Source: JAPOXR01 sp965214695 (GTDB taxonomy: Bacteria > Pseudomonadota > Alphaproteobacteria > Rhodobacterales > Rhodobacteraceae). Taken from it: a stretch of DNA of 64,000 nt. A program made the translations under genes and the position numbers. Below, one piece after another: positions 8,103 to 16,386 of this stretch (within the stretch, counting starts at the first letter, position 1; each line of letters starts with the position of its first letter). The notes beneath the pieces are model-generated. The model did no database searches. It was not told where the DNA came from and worked only from the letters and a program-made list of their open reading frames with translations. The stretch spans positions 3,286,001 to 3,350,000 of the forward strand of contig OZ243967.1 in assembly GCA_965214695.1 (NCBI GenBank), read 5' to 3'.

Positions 8103-9095
8103 ATGGCGGCGCCGTCTGCCCGGACCCTGCAGCGCCTCGCCGACGAGACCGGACACCAGGCCGGTACGCTGGAGAAGGTGCTGCGGCTCCTGGACCTGCT
8201 GCAGGAGATCGCGCGGGATCGGGTTCTGGCGGATCGTCTCGTCCTCAAGGGCGGAACGGCGCTCAACCTGTTCCACCTCGGTCTCGACCGGCTCTCGGTC
8301 GATATCGACCTCAACTATGTCGGTGCGCTCCACCGGGCCGCTATGGAAACCGAACGCCCCGACGTCGATGCCGCGCTCGACCGTCTCCTCGCTTCCCAGG
8401 GATACGCCGTCCGCCGCAGGCCCGACGAACACGCCGGCGGCAAGTGGCTGGCGCGCTACGCCTCGGCGCTCGGCGGTAACGCCACGTTGGAAGTCGACGT
8501 CAACTACATGGCGCGCCAGCCACTGTTCGGCATGGCGCACATGGTGTCCCTTCCCCTGGGCGGCATGCGGGCAAAGGACGTTCTCGTTCTCGACCTCCAC
8601 GAGATCGTCGCCGGCAAGCTTGTCGCGCTCATCGACCGGCATGCAGCCCGCGATCTCTTCGACGCGCGGCGTATCCTCTCCATCGACGGGCTCGACTGGA
8701 ACCGGATCAAGGCTGCCGTGCTGGCCCTGGGCGCCAGTGGGCGACGCGACTGGCGCAACAGGTCGATCGACGCCATCAGGGGCGATCGGCGCGAATTTCG
8801 CCAGAAACTCGCAATCTGCCTGCCGCGTGGCGGTCTTGCCACCAGGGGAGAGGTCGACGCGTGGATCGAGGAGACAGTTGCGCTCTGTCGCGAGAGATTC
8901 GCATTCCTGTTCGATTTGACAGCAAATGAGAGAGCCTTTCTCGACGGTGTGCTCGATCGTGGCGAAATCGACGCGGAGCTGTTGGACATCGCGCCCGAGA
9001 TCCGCGCCCGAATCGAGGCCATGCCTATGCTCGCGTGGAAGACCCGACATGTTCGGGAGCATCGGTGGCTGGAGGCTTGGAAGGTGGACCCATAG
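8103..9095 (+). CDS. abiEii: AbiEii-family nucleotidyltransferase toxin
   Basis: Protein of 330 residues of the AbiEii/DUF1814 nucleotidyltransferase family. The diagnostic motifs are LKGGTALNL at 48-56, the metal-binding SVDIDL (Asp67, Asp69) and the downstream block GKLVALIDRHAARDLFDARR. Related toxins such as the MenT proteins transfer nucleotides to tRNA or other targets and stop growth. The ATG abuts the antitoxin stop codon, with GAGGGG ten bases upstream, so the two are co-translated. A terminator follows at 9127. All catalytic motifs are intact, so the toxin is probably functional. Confidence 0.92.
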   Translation: MAAPSARTLQRLADETGHQAGTLEKVLRLLDLLQEIARDRVLADRLVLKGGTALNLFHLGLDRLSVDIDLNYVGALHRAAMETERPDVDAALDRLLASQGYAVRRRPDEHAGGKWLARYASALGGNATLEVDVNYMARQPLFGMAHMVSLPLGGMRAKDVLVLDLHEIVAGKLVALIDRHAARDLFDARRILSIDGLDWNRIKAAVLALGASGRRDWRNRSIDAIRGDRREFRQKLAICLPRGGLATRGEVDAWIEETVALCRERFAFLFDLTANERAFLDGVLDRGEIDAELLDIAPEIRARIEAMPMLAWKTRHVREHRWLEAWKVDP

Positions 9096-9126
9096 AGCGG
9101 GCGCTCGAATGCATGGTGAGTCAGGA

Positions 9127-9153
9127 CCGGATCGATTCCGGGCTTTTCTTTTT
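9127..9153 (+). terminator. rho-independent terminator of the abiE operon
   Basis: A stem of CCGGA (9127-9131) and TCCGG (9137-9141) around the loop TCGAT is followed by GCTTTTCTTTTT. The stem is short but the T-rich tail is clear, and it lies 31 bases after the toxin stop codon. Confidence 0.7.
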
Positions 9154-9258
9154 CAGAGGCCGATTTACCCTGGGGCGTCAATTGTTCGGCGTCGGGTCTC
9201 ACCCCTCACATGCAGGCCCGAGAGCTTTTGTCAAAAGAGTGATGATTGGGGGCATCGG

Positions 9259-9459
9259 TCAAGCGGCAATCCTTGCTGGCTGATTGCCTGATTTGTCGTT
9301 CGTCTCTGCGTCATCGATGACCTCGATGCCATCCCTGAACTCCACGCCGGTGATGACCTTCCCCGGCTCCCCGAAGCCGTGCAACCGTCTCCATCTTCCT
9401 TCTGCACAGAGGTCGAGCCTGGAGATCATGTTCAGCCAGTTTCCTTTTACAACACACAT
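9259..9459 (-). pseudogene. transposase C-terminal fragment, probably IS256 family
   Basis: Minus-strand frame whose C-terminal half reads GEPGKVITGVEFRDGIEVI and ends about 15 residues later. From memory this resembles the ending of IS256-type transposases (a basic segment, then VI.GV.F.DGIE). The rest of the roughly 400-residue protein and its DDE catalytic core are missing. It sits between the abiE terminator and the next gene and marks a past insertion or deletion. Family assignment is tentative; that it is a fragment is clear. Confidence 0.45.
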
Positions 9460-9480
9460 CCACGCCTTGGAGTTCCAGGT

Positions 9481-10236
9481 TCACCGGATAGAATAGCCGC
9501 CTTCAACTGGCAGATCGACACCGGTGATGAAGCTGGATCTGTTGCTTGCCAGAAACACCGCGGCATCAGCGATCTCTTCAACACGTCCCAAGCGCCCCAG
9601 CGGATGCATCACCGCACCCCATTCGGCTTCGGCGCGATCCATGTCGCCGCCATAGAGGTCAGCCATGCCTTTTGTGGCAATGCCGCCCGGCATCAATGTG
9701 TTGGACCGGATGCCGTCTTCGGCATAGTCCAGCGCGATGCCTTTGGAGAGCATCGTGAGTGCGCCCTTGGTCGTGCAATAGGCGGTCTGCCCGAAATTCG
9801 CGACCTGCGCCATGATCGACGAGATATGAACGATCGAGCCGCCACCAGCTTCGATCATGTGTGGAATGCATTGTTTGGACATGTTGAAGTGCCCGCCGAC
9901 ATTTACATTCAGCGTCTTTTCCCAGACGTCGTCGGCCAGGTCAGCGAGAGGAACGCGCTTTGCGAAATAGGCAGCCGAGCAGACCAACACGGTAGGGCGC
10001 CCCAGTTTACTCGCAACCTCGCTGACCGCGTCGGCACAGGCGCTGGCATCGGAGACGTCCAGCGTGATGGCGAGGCCATCGATGGAGGACGCCACCGCCT
10101 GCGCCGCATCGCCCGCAACATCCAGCACGGCGACGGTCGCGCCTTCTCGTGCGAACGCGTCGCAGATGGCCTGCCCGATCCCGCTGCCACCGCCGGTGAC
10201 AATTGCTACCCGGTTCTGCAATAGCTTCCCATTCAT
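9481..10236 (-). CDS. short-chain dehydrogenase/reductase (SDR)
   Basis: Classical SDR of 251 residues. The cofactor motif TGGGSGIGQ lies near residues 14-22, the catalytic set is Ser in HISSIM with YCTTK further on, and the tail SSFITGVDLPVEGGY is typical. An acidic residue after the second strand (VLDVAG) suggests NAD(H) preference. The ATG at 10236 was chosen because it is preceded by AAGGA and gives the usual short lead before the Rossmann motif. It is divergent from the DddP-like gene and is the left-most gene of the catabolic island. The substrate is unknown; oxidation of a hydroxyl intermediate is the simplest inference. Confidence 0.85.
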   Translation of the reverse strand: MNGKLLQNRVAIVTGGGSGIGQAICDAFAREGATVAVLDVAGDAAQAVASSIDGLAITLDVSDASACADAVSEVASKLGRPTVLVCSAAYFAKRVPLADLADDVWEKTLNVNVGGHFNMSKQCIPHMIEAGGGSIVHISSIMAQVANFGQTAYCTTKGALTMLSKGIALDYAEDGIRSNTLMPGGIATKGMADLYGGDMDRAEAEWGAVMHPLGRLGRVEEIADAAVFLASNRSSFITGVDLPVEGGYSIR

Positions 10237-10566
10237 ATCGGACTGTTCCTTCTGAGCGTTCTGATTGGCGCATCGCGATACTACACGAAACCGTGTCACA
10301 GGCTAATTTTGTCAGCTAACCCGGATACGACAGGAAATTGATCCCCGTGGCCGCATTCATCAATGCTCGATCTCAGGACGTGCCTGGCCCGCAGCGTCAT
10401 ATGGGCGAGCACCAAAATTTACATGGTCAAAACGTCTTGTATGGGACAAGCTGCCTGCAGCCGGGCGGCCAGATGGCGCATCGATCAGATAAGCCTGGGA
10501 CAGCCCCATCGCCGCTGAATGCCCCATTATGGGCGGTGCCACCGCGGCCCCGTACAAGGATCGACT
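10237..10566. other. divergent intergenic region
   Basis: About 330 bases between the minus-strand SDR and the plus-strand M24 gene. It should carry both promoters. I see no gene-like frame, no strong palindrome and no insertion-sequence relic. AAGGA at 10557 is the ribosome site for the downstream TTG start. Confidence 0.5.
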
Positions 10567-11778
10567 TTGAAAGTTCAACCCAAAATTGATACCGCAGAAC
10601 CCGCCGTGAATCTCGACGCGATGCGCGCGTATCGGCTGGGTCGCCTGCGGGAGGAATTGAACCGCCGCGATATCGCGGCAGCGCTTTTGTTCGATCCGGT
10701 GAACATCCGCTACGCCGTCGATTGCACCAACATGCAGGTCTGGACGCTGCACAATCCCGCGCGCTACGTCCTCGTGGCGGCAAACGGGCCCATAATTTTG
10801 TGGGAGTTCCACGGGGCAGAGCATTTGGCCGAGGACTTACCGCTGATTACTGACGTCCGCGTCGGGACGCCCTGGTTCCACTTTGCGGCCGGCGACCAAT
10901 GCGTCACAAAAGCAAAAGAATTCGCCGCCGAGATTGCCGAAGAGATCCGCTTGCACGGGGGTGGCAATCGGCGGATTGCCGTAGACCGCGTCGATACCAT
11001 TGGAACATTCAGCCTCTTGGCAGAAGGGCTGGTAATCGAAGACGGGATGGCGCTTGCTGAGCAAGCGCGCCTGATCAAGTCCGTTGACGAAATTGCCGCA
11101 ATGCGAATCTCGGTTGCGGCCTGCGAAGAAGGCGTGCGCCGAATGCGCGCGGCGTTTCGGCCCGGCATGACGGAAAACGCGCTCTGGTCGCTGCTGCATC
11201 AGGCAAATATCGAACTTGGCGGTGAATGGATCATGACCCGGCTTCTGTGTTCGGGCCAACGGACCAACCCGTGGTACCAGGAATGCGGTCCAAAGCTGTT
11301 GAAGGAGGGCGAGATTGTCAGCTTCGACACCGATCTGGTAGGTCCCTACGGTTATGTTTGTGACATCTCGCGTGCCTGGATCTGTGGGGAAGCAGGACCG
11401 ACGGACAGGCAGCGCGAATTGCTTTCGGTCTCCAAGGACCAGATCGAACACAACCGCGCGTTACTGCGGCCCGGTGTCTCAACGACAGAGATTTCGGAAC
11501 TATCGTTTCGGATGCCCGAGAAATTTGTGCACCAGGAATACCTGGGCCTGATCCACGGTGTCGGTTTGGGTGACGAGCATCCGGTTGCCGTGCCCGCAAA
11601 ATTCGCACATCGGGGCGTGAAGAACTCGGTTTTGCAGCCTGGCATGACGGTTAGCATCGAAAGCTATGTAGGCGAGGTCGGAGGCCCTGACGGCGTGAAA
11701 CTTGAAGAACAGGTTCTTATCACGGAATCCGGCAGCGAGGCGCTGTCCACCTATCCTATGGACGAAACGTGGAAGTGA
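10567..11778 (+). CDS. M24-superfamily protein resembling DMSP lyase DddP
   Basis: A TTG start at 10567, with AAGGA 5-6 bases upstream, gives 403 residues. The protein has the creatinase/aminopeptidase-P fold. All six metal positions are present: Asp254, Asp256, Asp266, His330, Glu365 and Glu380. Segments FDPVNIRYAVDCTNMQVW, TNPWYQECGP and SFDTDLVGPYGY match my recollection of roseobacter DddP closely, including the unusual DTD metal motif. DddP cleaves dimethylsulfoniopropionate to dimethylsulfide and acrylate. Here it is about 40 residues shorter at the N-terminus and sits in an island with no acrylate genes, so a related lyase or hydrolase acting on another compound is possible. Ordinary Xaa-Pro peptidase is less likely. 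Confidence 0.75.
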   Translation: MKVQPKIDTAEPAVNLDAMRAYRLGRLREELNRRDIAAALLFDPVNIRYAVDCTNMQVWTLHNPARYVLVAANGPIILWEFHGAEHLAEDLPLITDVRVGTPWFHFAAGDQCVTKAKEFAAEIAEEIRLHGGGNRRIAVDRVDTIGTFSLLAEGLVIEDGMALAEQARLIKSVDEIAAMRISVAACEEGVRRMRAAFRPGMTENALWSLLHQANIELGGEWIMTRLLCSGQRTNPWYQECGPKLLKEGEIVSFDTDLVGPYGYVCDISRAWICGEAGPTDRQRELLSVSKDQIEHNRALLRPGVSTTEISELSFRMPEKFVHQEYLGLIHGVGLGDEHPVAVPAKFAHRGVKNSVLQPGMTVSIESYVGEVGGPDGVKLEEQVLITESGSEALSTYPMDETWK

Positions 11779-11839
11779 TGGCTTGATACGGGCTTTCGAA
11801 GATTCCCACGCGCAGAATCAGGGCCCTCGAGCCGCCGCG

Positions 11840-13378
11840 CTAGGGATCATCCGTGCCAATCTGCTCTTTTCGTTTCGCCATATATTCTTCGAGTTCTTCG
11901 CGCACGGCATCGTCCAGAGATGGTTCCTGATATTCCTCCAGCGCTTGTTGCCATAACAGCGTCGAGCGTTCGACTGCCTCTTGCGCGCCGGCGGCCTCCC
12001 AACTCTCGTAGTTGGTCCAATCTGACAGCATCGGTCGATAGAACGCGGTTTCATATCGTTCCATCGTGTGCTGCGCGCCGAAGAAATGGCCGCCGGTTTG
12101 AACCGACTTGATCGCCTCGAATCCAAGATCGTCCTCAGAAAAGGAAACCGGGCAGAGGAATTCCGTCATATTCTGGATGATCTCGACGTCGAGGATGAGT
12201 TTTTCGTAAGAGGCCGTCAGCCCGCCTTCCAGCCAGCCCGCCGCATGATAGACCATGTTGCCGCCGCCCATGACGGCACCCCATGTGGACATCCCGGTCT
12301 CATAGGCGGCCTGAAGGTCCACGGCATTCGAGGCGTTGGCATTCGAGGTTCGGTAGGGCAAGCCATAATGCCGCGCCAACTGGCCGGCGATCATGTTGGC
12401 CTTGGTGTTTTCGGGCGTGCCAAAGGCGGGGGCGCCCGACCGCATGTCCACATTCGACGTAAACGCACCGTACATGACGGGTGCGCCGGGATTGACAAGC
12501 TGGGTCAGCGCAATGCCAAACAGCGCCTCGGCATTCTGCTGGGCGAGAGCGGCGGCCAGGGTGACCGGCGTCATCGCGCCCATCAGCGTGAAGGGCGTTA
12601 CCGTAACCGGCTGGCCGTGTTCGGCCATTGCGATCAACCCCTCGGCCATCGCATCGTCAAAGAGGCGCGGCGAGTTGACCGAGATGATGGTGATGACGCC
12701 GGGATCAGATGCCATCTCTTCAACGCTCATGCCACGCGTGATCGCCATCATCCGGATACCGTCCAGCGCGCGGCCGCGCCCGATACCCGTGCAATGGAAG
12801 GACATGTCGGACAGCGTCAGATTGGCGAAGTAAGTGTCCAGATGACGGTTGTTCGCGGGCAACTCCATGGGCGAAATGACCTGATTGCCGATAATATCGA
12901 TGGCATTGAAATGATGCGCCAATCGGATGAAGTTCTGGTAATCCGCCAGATTGCCATCGCGGCGGCCATTGACCCTGTCGTGCACGTTGGGTGGGCCCGC
13001 CACCAGGCCGAAACAGATGTTGTTGCCGCCAATGGTCAGGCGTTTATCGGCGTTGCGACCGGTTAGGGTGAATTGGCCCGGCGCCTTGCCGACCGCTTCC
13101 ATGACGATGCTCTCATCCAGCCGGATGATCGACGTGCCCCGGTCCACGCTGGCCCCCGCAGCCTCGAAAAGGGCCATTACCCGATCGCTCATCACTCGAA
13201 TCCCAAGCTCGGAAAGAATGCGCATCGAGTTGTCGTGTAATTGCTGGATCTGGTCGGGGTCCGCCAGTTCAATCGGTTGATAGGGGTTGATGACCTTTCG
13301 GCGCGCGAGCTGGGCAATACCACCGCCGCTACGCTCCGATCTTGCGCTGCGCCCGCCTGTGCCACGCTTGCGTCCCAT
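11840..13378 (-). CDS. trimethylamine methyltransferase (MttB) superfamily protein, non-pyrrolysine type
   Basis: Protein of 512 residues, the usual MttB-family length, reading through without an in-frame amber codon, so it belongs to the non-pyrrolysine branch. Typical stretches include LHDNSMRILSELGIRV near the N-terminus and YETGMSTWGAVMGGGN. Characterised non-Pyl members demethylate glycine betaine, proline betaine, carnitine and gamma-butyrobetaine and hand the methyl group to a corrinoid protein. No corrinoid protein or partner methyltransferase gene is present in this window. The start at 13378 follows the D-2-hydroxyacid dehydrogenase stop by 17 bp, making it the last gene of a six-gene minus-strand operon. 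A role in demethylating a quaternary amine is inferred. Confidence 0.88.
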   Translation of the reverse strand: MGRKRGTGGRSARSERSGGGIAQLARRKVINPYQPIELADPDQIQQLHDNSMRILSELGIRVMSDRVMALFEAAGASVDRGTSIIRLDESIVMEAVGKAPGQFTLTGRNADKRLTIGGNNICFGLVAGPPNVHDRVNGRRDGNLADYQNFIRLAHHFNAIDIIGNQVISPMELPANNRHLDTYFANLTLSDMSFHCTGIGRGRALDGIRMMAITRGMSVEEMASDPGVITIISVNSPRLFDDAMAEGLIAMAEHGQPVTVTPFTLMGAMTPVTLAAALAQQNAEALFGIALTQLVNPGAPVMYGAFTSNVDMRSGAPAFGTPENTKANMIAGQLARHYGLPYRTSNANASNAVDLQAAYETGMSTWGAVMGGGNMVYHAAGWLEGGLTASYEKLILDVEIIQNMTEFLCPVSFSEDDLGFEAIKSVQTGGHFFGAQHTMERYETAFYRPMLSDWTNYESWEAAGAQEAVERSTLLWQQALEEYQEPSLDDAVREELEEYMAKRKEQIGTDDP

Positions 13379-13395
13379 GCGATGCCTTTCTGAGG

Positions 13396-14361
13396 TCAAT
13401 ACCCTCGGCCCGGATCCACGATGTTCAAAAGCGGATCGCCCCGGCGATAGCGGGACAGGTTTTCGCTGAACATTGCGACGGATTTCAGCTCCCAGCCTTC
13501 GTAGACCGACGAACAATGCGGGGTGAGAATGACGTTTTCGAGATCCCAGAACGGGCTGTCTGCTGGCAGTGGCTCAGTTTCGAATACATCAAGCGCAGCG
13601 CCTCGCAACTGTCCGTTGGTGAGGGCCGCCGCCAATGCTGTCTGATCCACAACCCCGCCGCGCGAGACGTCGATCAGAACAGCGCCCGGTTGCATCTGCG
13701 CGATGGTCGCCGCATCGACCATACGTCTGGTGCTTTCGAGAAGTGGCACGCAGATTGCGATGAAATCAGCCTTTGGCCAGAGAGTTGGCAGTGCGTCGAC
13801 GCCGTGCACTTCGTCCATTTGATCCATCGCCGACGGGCGGGCGCGTACCCCCGTCACATGCAGACCCATCGCCTTGCATCGCTGGGCGATTGCGCGTCCG
13901 GTCTGCCCCAAGCCGACGATAAGAATGCGGCGTCCCTCAATCGGCGTGACCCGGCCTGCAATCCATCGATGCGCGGCCTGTGCCTTGACGAAGCCGGTCA
14001 GGTCGAGCGAGAAGTGCAGCATCGCGCCCAGCGTGTATTCCGCCATCATGCCTGCGGCGACACCGGCGGCATTGGTTACGGTCAGCCGCGCGGAGTCCCA
14101 ACCGGCAAGGTGATCCGTCCCCGAGCCACCGACCGAAACCCATCGAACCGTGTCGCTATTCACAAGTGCCTGCCGGGGGAATCCGGGCGTCCCTGCGAAA
14201 CGCACGGAATAGACCACTTCTGCGCCCGTCGTCTGGATCATTTCTGGCAGGTTTTCATAGCTGTCGCAGGATTGGATTGGTAGATCTGGGTGCGCAGCCT
14301 GCACGATTTCGAGCCCGGGTGCGGGCATGTCCATGTGCAAAATGACAATCGGCGTTCGCAT
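13396..14361 (-). CDS. D-2-hydroxyacid dehydrogenase (glyoxylate/hydroxypyruvate reductase-like)
   Basis: Protein of 321 residues. The NAD(P) motif GLGQTG is at 150-155, and the catalytic trio of the family is in place: Arg234 in DVSRGGVVDQ, Glu263 in FETEPLP and His282 in LTPHCSS. It would interconvert a 2-keto acid and a D-2-hydroxy acid in the cytoplasm. It lies between the ABC substrate-binding protein and the MttB-like gene in the same orientation. The best guess is reduction of glyoxylate or hydroxypyruvate produced by the pathway, but the substrate cannot be read from the sequence. Confidence 0.88.
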   Translation of the reverse strand: MRTPIVILHMDMPAPGLEIVQAAHPDLPIQSCDSYENLPEMIQTTGAEVVYSVRFAGTPGFPRQALVNSDTVRWVSVGGSGTDHLAGWDSARLTVTNAAGVAAGMMAEYTLGAMLHFSLDLTGFVKAQAAHRWIAGRVTPIEGRRILIVGLGQTGRAIAQRCKAMGLHVTGVRARPSAMDQMDEVHGVDALPTLWPKADFIAICVPLLESTRRMVDAATIAQMQPGAVLIDVSRGGVVDQTALAAALTNGQLRGAALDVFETEPLPADSPFWDLENVILTPHCSSVYEGWELKSVAMFSENLSRYRRGDPLLNIVDPGRGY

Positions 14362-14554
14362 CCCTTAGGCCCGCCCCACGACTATGTCGCCATTGCGTAG
14401 GTCTTGCTGACCATCTTGCATGACTAACCCATGTCTTGGGCGTGACTACACAGGCGGAATTGGCCGATGCGCGGCCAATCCTGCTAGTGTAGCCGATCCA
14501 TTGATCCAGATAAGAGGCGCGCGCACCAGGAATGCGCTCGCCCCCCACATTCTG

Positions 14555-16225
14555 TCAGGCCTCAATCGCAAGAAGGTCGAAGAAGACATACTTCGTCGGG
14601 TGCATTGCCATTCCCTTGACCCGCTTGTTGTAGGCCGTCGCCACTTGCATAAAGAACGGCTGCACGATCGGGCCGCGCTCTCGCATGATTGTCATAAGCT
14701 TCGCCATGACCTCCTTGCGGCGCTCTGGATCGATGGTGCCGCCAATATCGGTCAGCAAGCTGTCGAACTCTGCGTCCGAGAAGCTGGATTCGTTCCACGG
14801 CGCACCTGTGCGATAGGCCAGGCTCAGAACCATCATACCAAGCGGTCTGTGGCCCCATGCGGTAAAGCTGAAAGGATATTCCGTCCAGCGGTCCCAAAAC
14901 ACCGACGCGGGGAGCGTCTGGATCTTGACGTTGATCCCGGCCTTGGCCCAGTCCTCGACCATCACCTGAACTACATCAAGTTCCCAGCTTGGCTGCGTCT
15001 TGACGTTGATCTCAAGATCAATTCCATCCGGGTATCCGGCTTCGGCAAGGATGGCTTTGGCTTTTTCAGGATCGAACGGGAACGGCCCCAGATCGGCCCA
15101 TTCGGGATGAATCGGCGAAACGTGGGTGTGATCGCCCAGCGCCGCATTGCCCCGCATCCCCCGATCAATGATAGTTGCGCCGTTGCTTGCGTGACGAAGC
15201 GCTTCCATGACTTTCGGGTTGTCAAACGGAGGCTGGTTCATCTTGCCCCGCACGACAGCCGTGGCGGCGGTGGTGGCCCTGTAGACCTCGATGTTTTCGT
15301 TTGCCATCACCATCGGCGCCTGATTTTCCGAAATCTCATAAACGCCATCGATCTGGTCGGTCAGCAAAGCGCTGAGTGCGGCATTGGGATCCTCGCCAAG
15401 ATCGGTGATTTCGATCCGGTCCAAGAACGGTCCTTCACCCATGAAATGGCTGTCCATGACACGTTCGAGGACCGCGTTTTCGCCGATATTATGTTCGACC
15501 AGCTTGAATGCGCCGGTGCCGTTGGAGCCTGCGCCGTAGACGCCGTTTTCTTCGGGGTCGAGCATGTAGAACGGGAAGTGGAACAGATGTTCCGGAACGG
15601 CGCCCTGGGCATTCTTGAGGTTCAGTTGCACTGTCGAGGAATCGATGACCTCGATTGCATTTGCATCCCAAAGCTCCGACCGCATAACGGCGTTGCCGTC
15701 GCCATCTTTTTCACCGGTATCGACCTCGGTCAGCATGTAGTCGCCCATCAGCCCAAGGATCGACGACCCGACCTCTGGCGTTAACACGTGCTTGAAGTTC
15801 CATGCGACGTCTTCTGCAGTGAAAAGCCGGCCATTCTGCCATTTTACGCCGTTACGGACGTGCAACGTCCAGGTGCGCAAGTCATCGGTCGCTTCCCAAC
15901 TGCTCAGCAGCCAGGGACGCGTGATGTTGTCCCGCCCCGTCCGAACGAGGAAATCGCATACGGGCCGGATCGTCGCGCTGCCTGCTTCTTCGAACGAAAT
16001 CGCATGTGGGCTGCTGACGTCGAGGACACGCATGCCCATACGGATGGTGCCGCCCATGGGCATGTTCTGAGCGCTCGCGGGGTTGGGTGCGGCAAGGCCG
16101 ACAAAGGAATAGGCCGCCGTTGCGGACAGGCCTAGCAATGTGGACTGTCGCAGAAAGTCTCTGCGGTCAAGCTCTCCGTTCCGATACCAGTTCTTCAGCT
16201 TCGGGATATTTGCATTCTCGGTCAT
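14555..16225 (-). CDS. ABC transporter substrate-binding protein, dipeptide/oligopeptide (SBP_bac_5) family, Tat signal
   Basis: Protein of 556 residues starting at ATG 16225, with a strong AGGAGGAGA upstream. The N-terminus carries a twin-arginine signal, RRDFLRQSTLLG, then a hydrophobic stretch and an ASAQ cleavage site, so it is exported folded. The body reads as a DppA/OppA-type periplasmic binding protein (WTLHVRNGVKWQNGRLFTAEDVAW). It is encoded with two permeases upstream and probably uses the fused ATPase at 22294-24414. SBP_bac_5 proteins also carry opines, glycosides and modified amino acids, so the ligand may be the compound degraded by this island. Confidence 0.9.
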   Translation of the reverse strand: MTENANIPKLKNWYRNGELDRRDFLRQSTLLGLSATAAYSFVGLAAPNPASAQNMPMGGTIRMGMRVLDVSSPHAISFEEAGSATIRPVCDFLVRTGRDNITRPWLLSSWEATDDLRTWTLHVRNGVKWQNGRLFTAEDVAWNFKHVLTPEVGSSILGLMGDYMLTEVDTGEKDGDGNAVMRSELWDANAIEVIDSSTVQLNLKNAQGAVPEHLFHFPFYMLDPEENGVYGAGSNGTGAFKLVEHNIGENAVLERVMDSHFMGEGPFLDRIEITDLGEDPNAALSALLTDQIDGVYEISENQAPMVMANENIEVYRATTAATAVVRGKMNQPPFDNPKVMEALRHASNGATIIDRGMRGNAALGDHTHVSPIHPEWADLGPFPFDPEKAKAILAEAGYPDGIDLEINVKTQPSWELDVVQVMVEDWAKAGINVKIQTLPASVFWDRWTEYPFSFTAWGHRPLGMMVLSLAYRTGAPWNESSFSDAEFDSLLTDIGGTIDPERRKEVMAKLMTIMRERGPIVQPFFMQVATAYNKRVKGMAMHPTKYVFFDLLAIEA

Positions 16226-16308
16226 TGTTCTCCTCCTATTGGTTGCAACGTATTCGAGGTCGTTCAGGCCGCAGCATGTCGTTTTGCGAAACGTTCCACC
16301 TCTTGTTT

Positions 16309-16326
16309 GGGCCCCGGGTTGGGGCC
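16309..16326 (-). promoter_or_regulatory. intercistronic stem-loop before the substrate-binding protein gene
   Basis: GGCCCC and GGGGCC pair around a five-base loop in the 161-bp gap between the permease and binding-protein genes. It lacks a T-tail on the transcribed strand, so it may act as an RNA-stabilising or processing hairpin that raises binding-protein expression over permease expression rather than as a full terminator. Confidence 0.4.
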
Positions 16327-16386
16327 TTCTCTCTCTCCTCTTCCACATCAGGACCGCGCAAATTGGTTAATGCGCGGACGTTTTGA

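Noticed and set aside
7260..9062. 600-codon open frame on the minus strand
   Set aside because: It is fully antisense to the two abiE genes, whose motifs are intact; its protein is low-complexity and shows no family. Long antisense frames are common in GC-rich DNA.
12068..13066. 332-codon plus-strand frame
   Set aside because: Antisense to the MttB-family gene; no family resemblance.
11840..13378. Pyrrolysine-containing methyltransferase
   Set aside because: The frame has no in-frame amber codon and is of full length, so it belongs to the non-Pyl group.
14420..15784. 454-codon plus-strand frame
   Set aside because: Antisense to the Tat-dependent binding-protein gene; no motifs.
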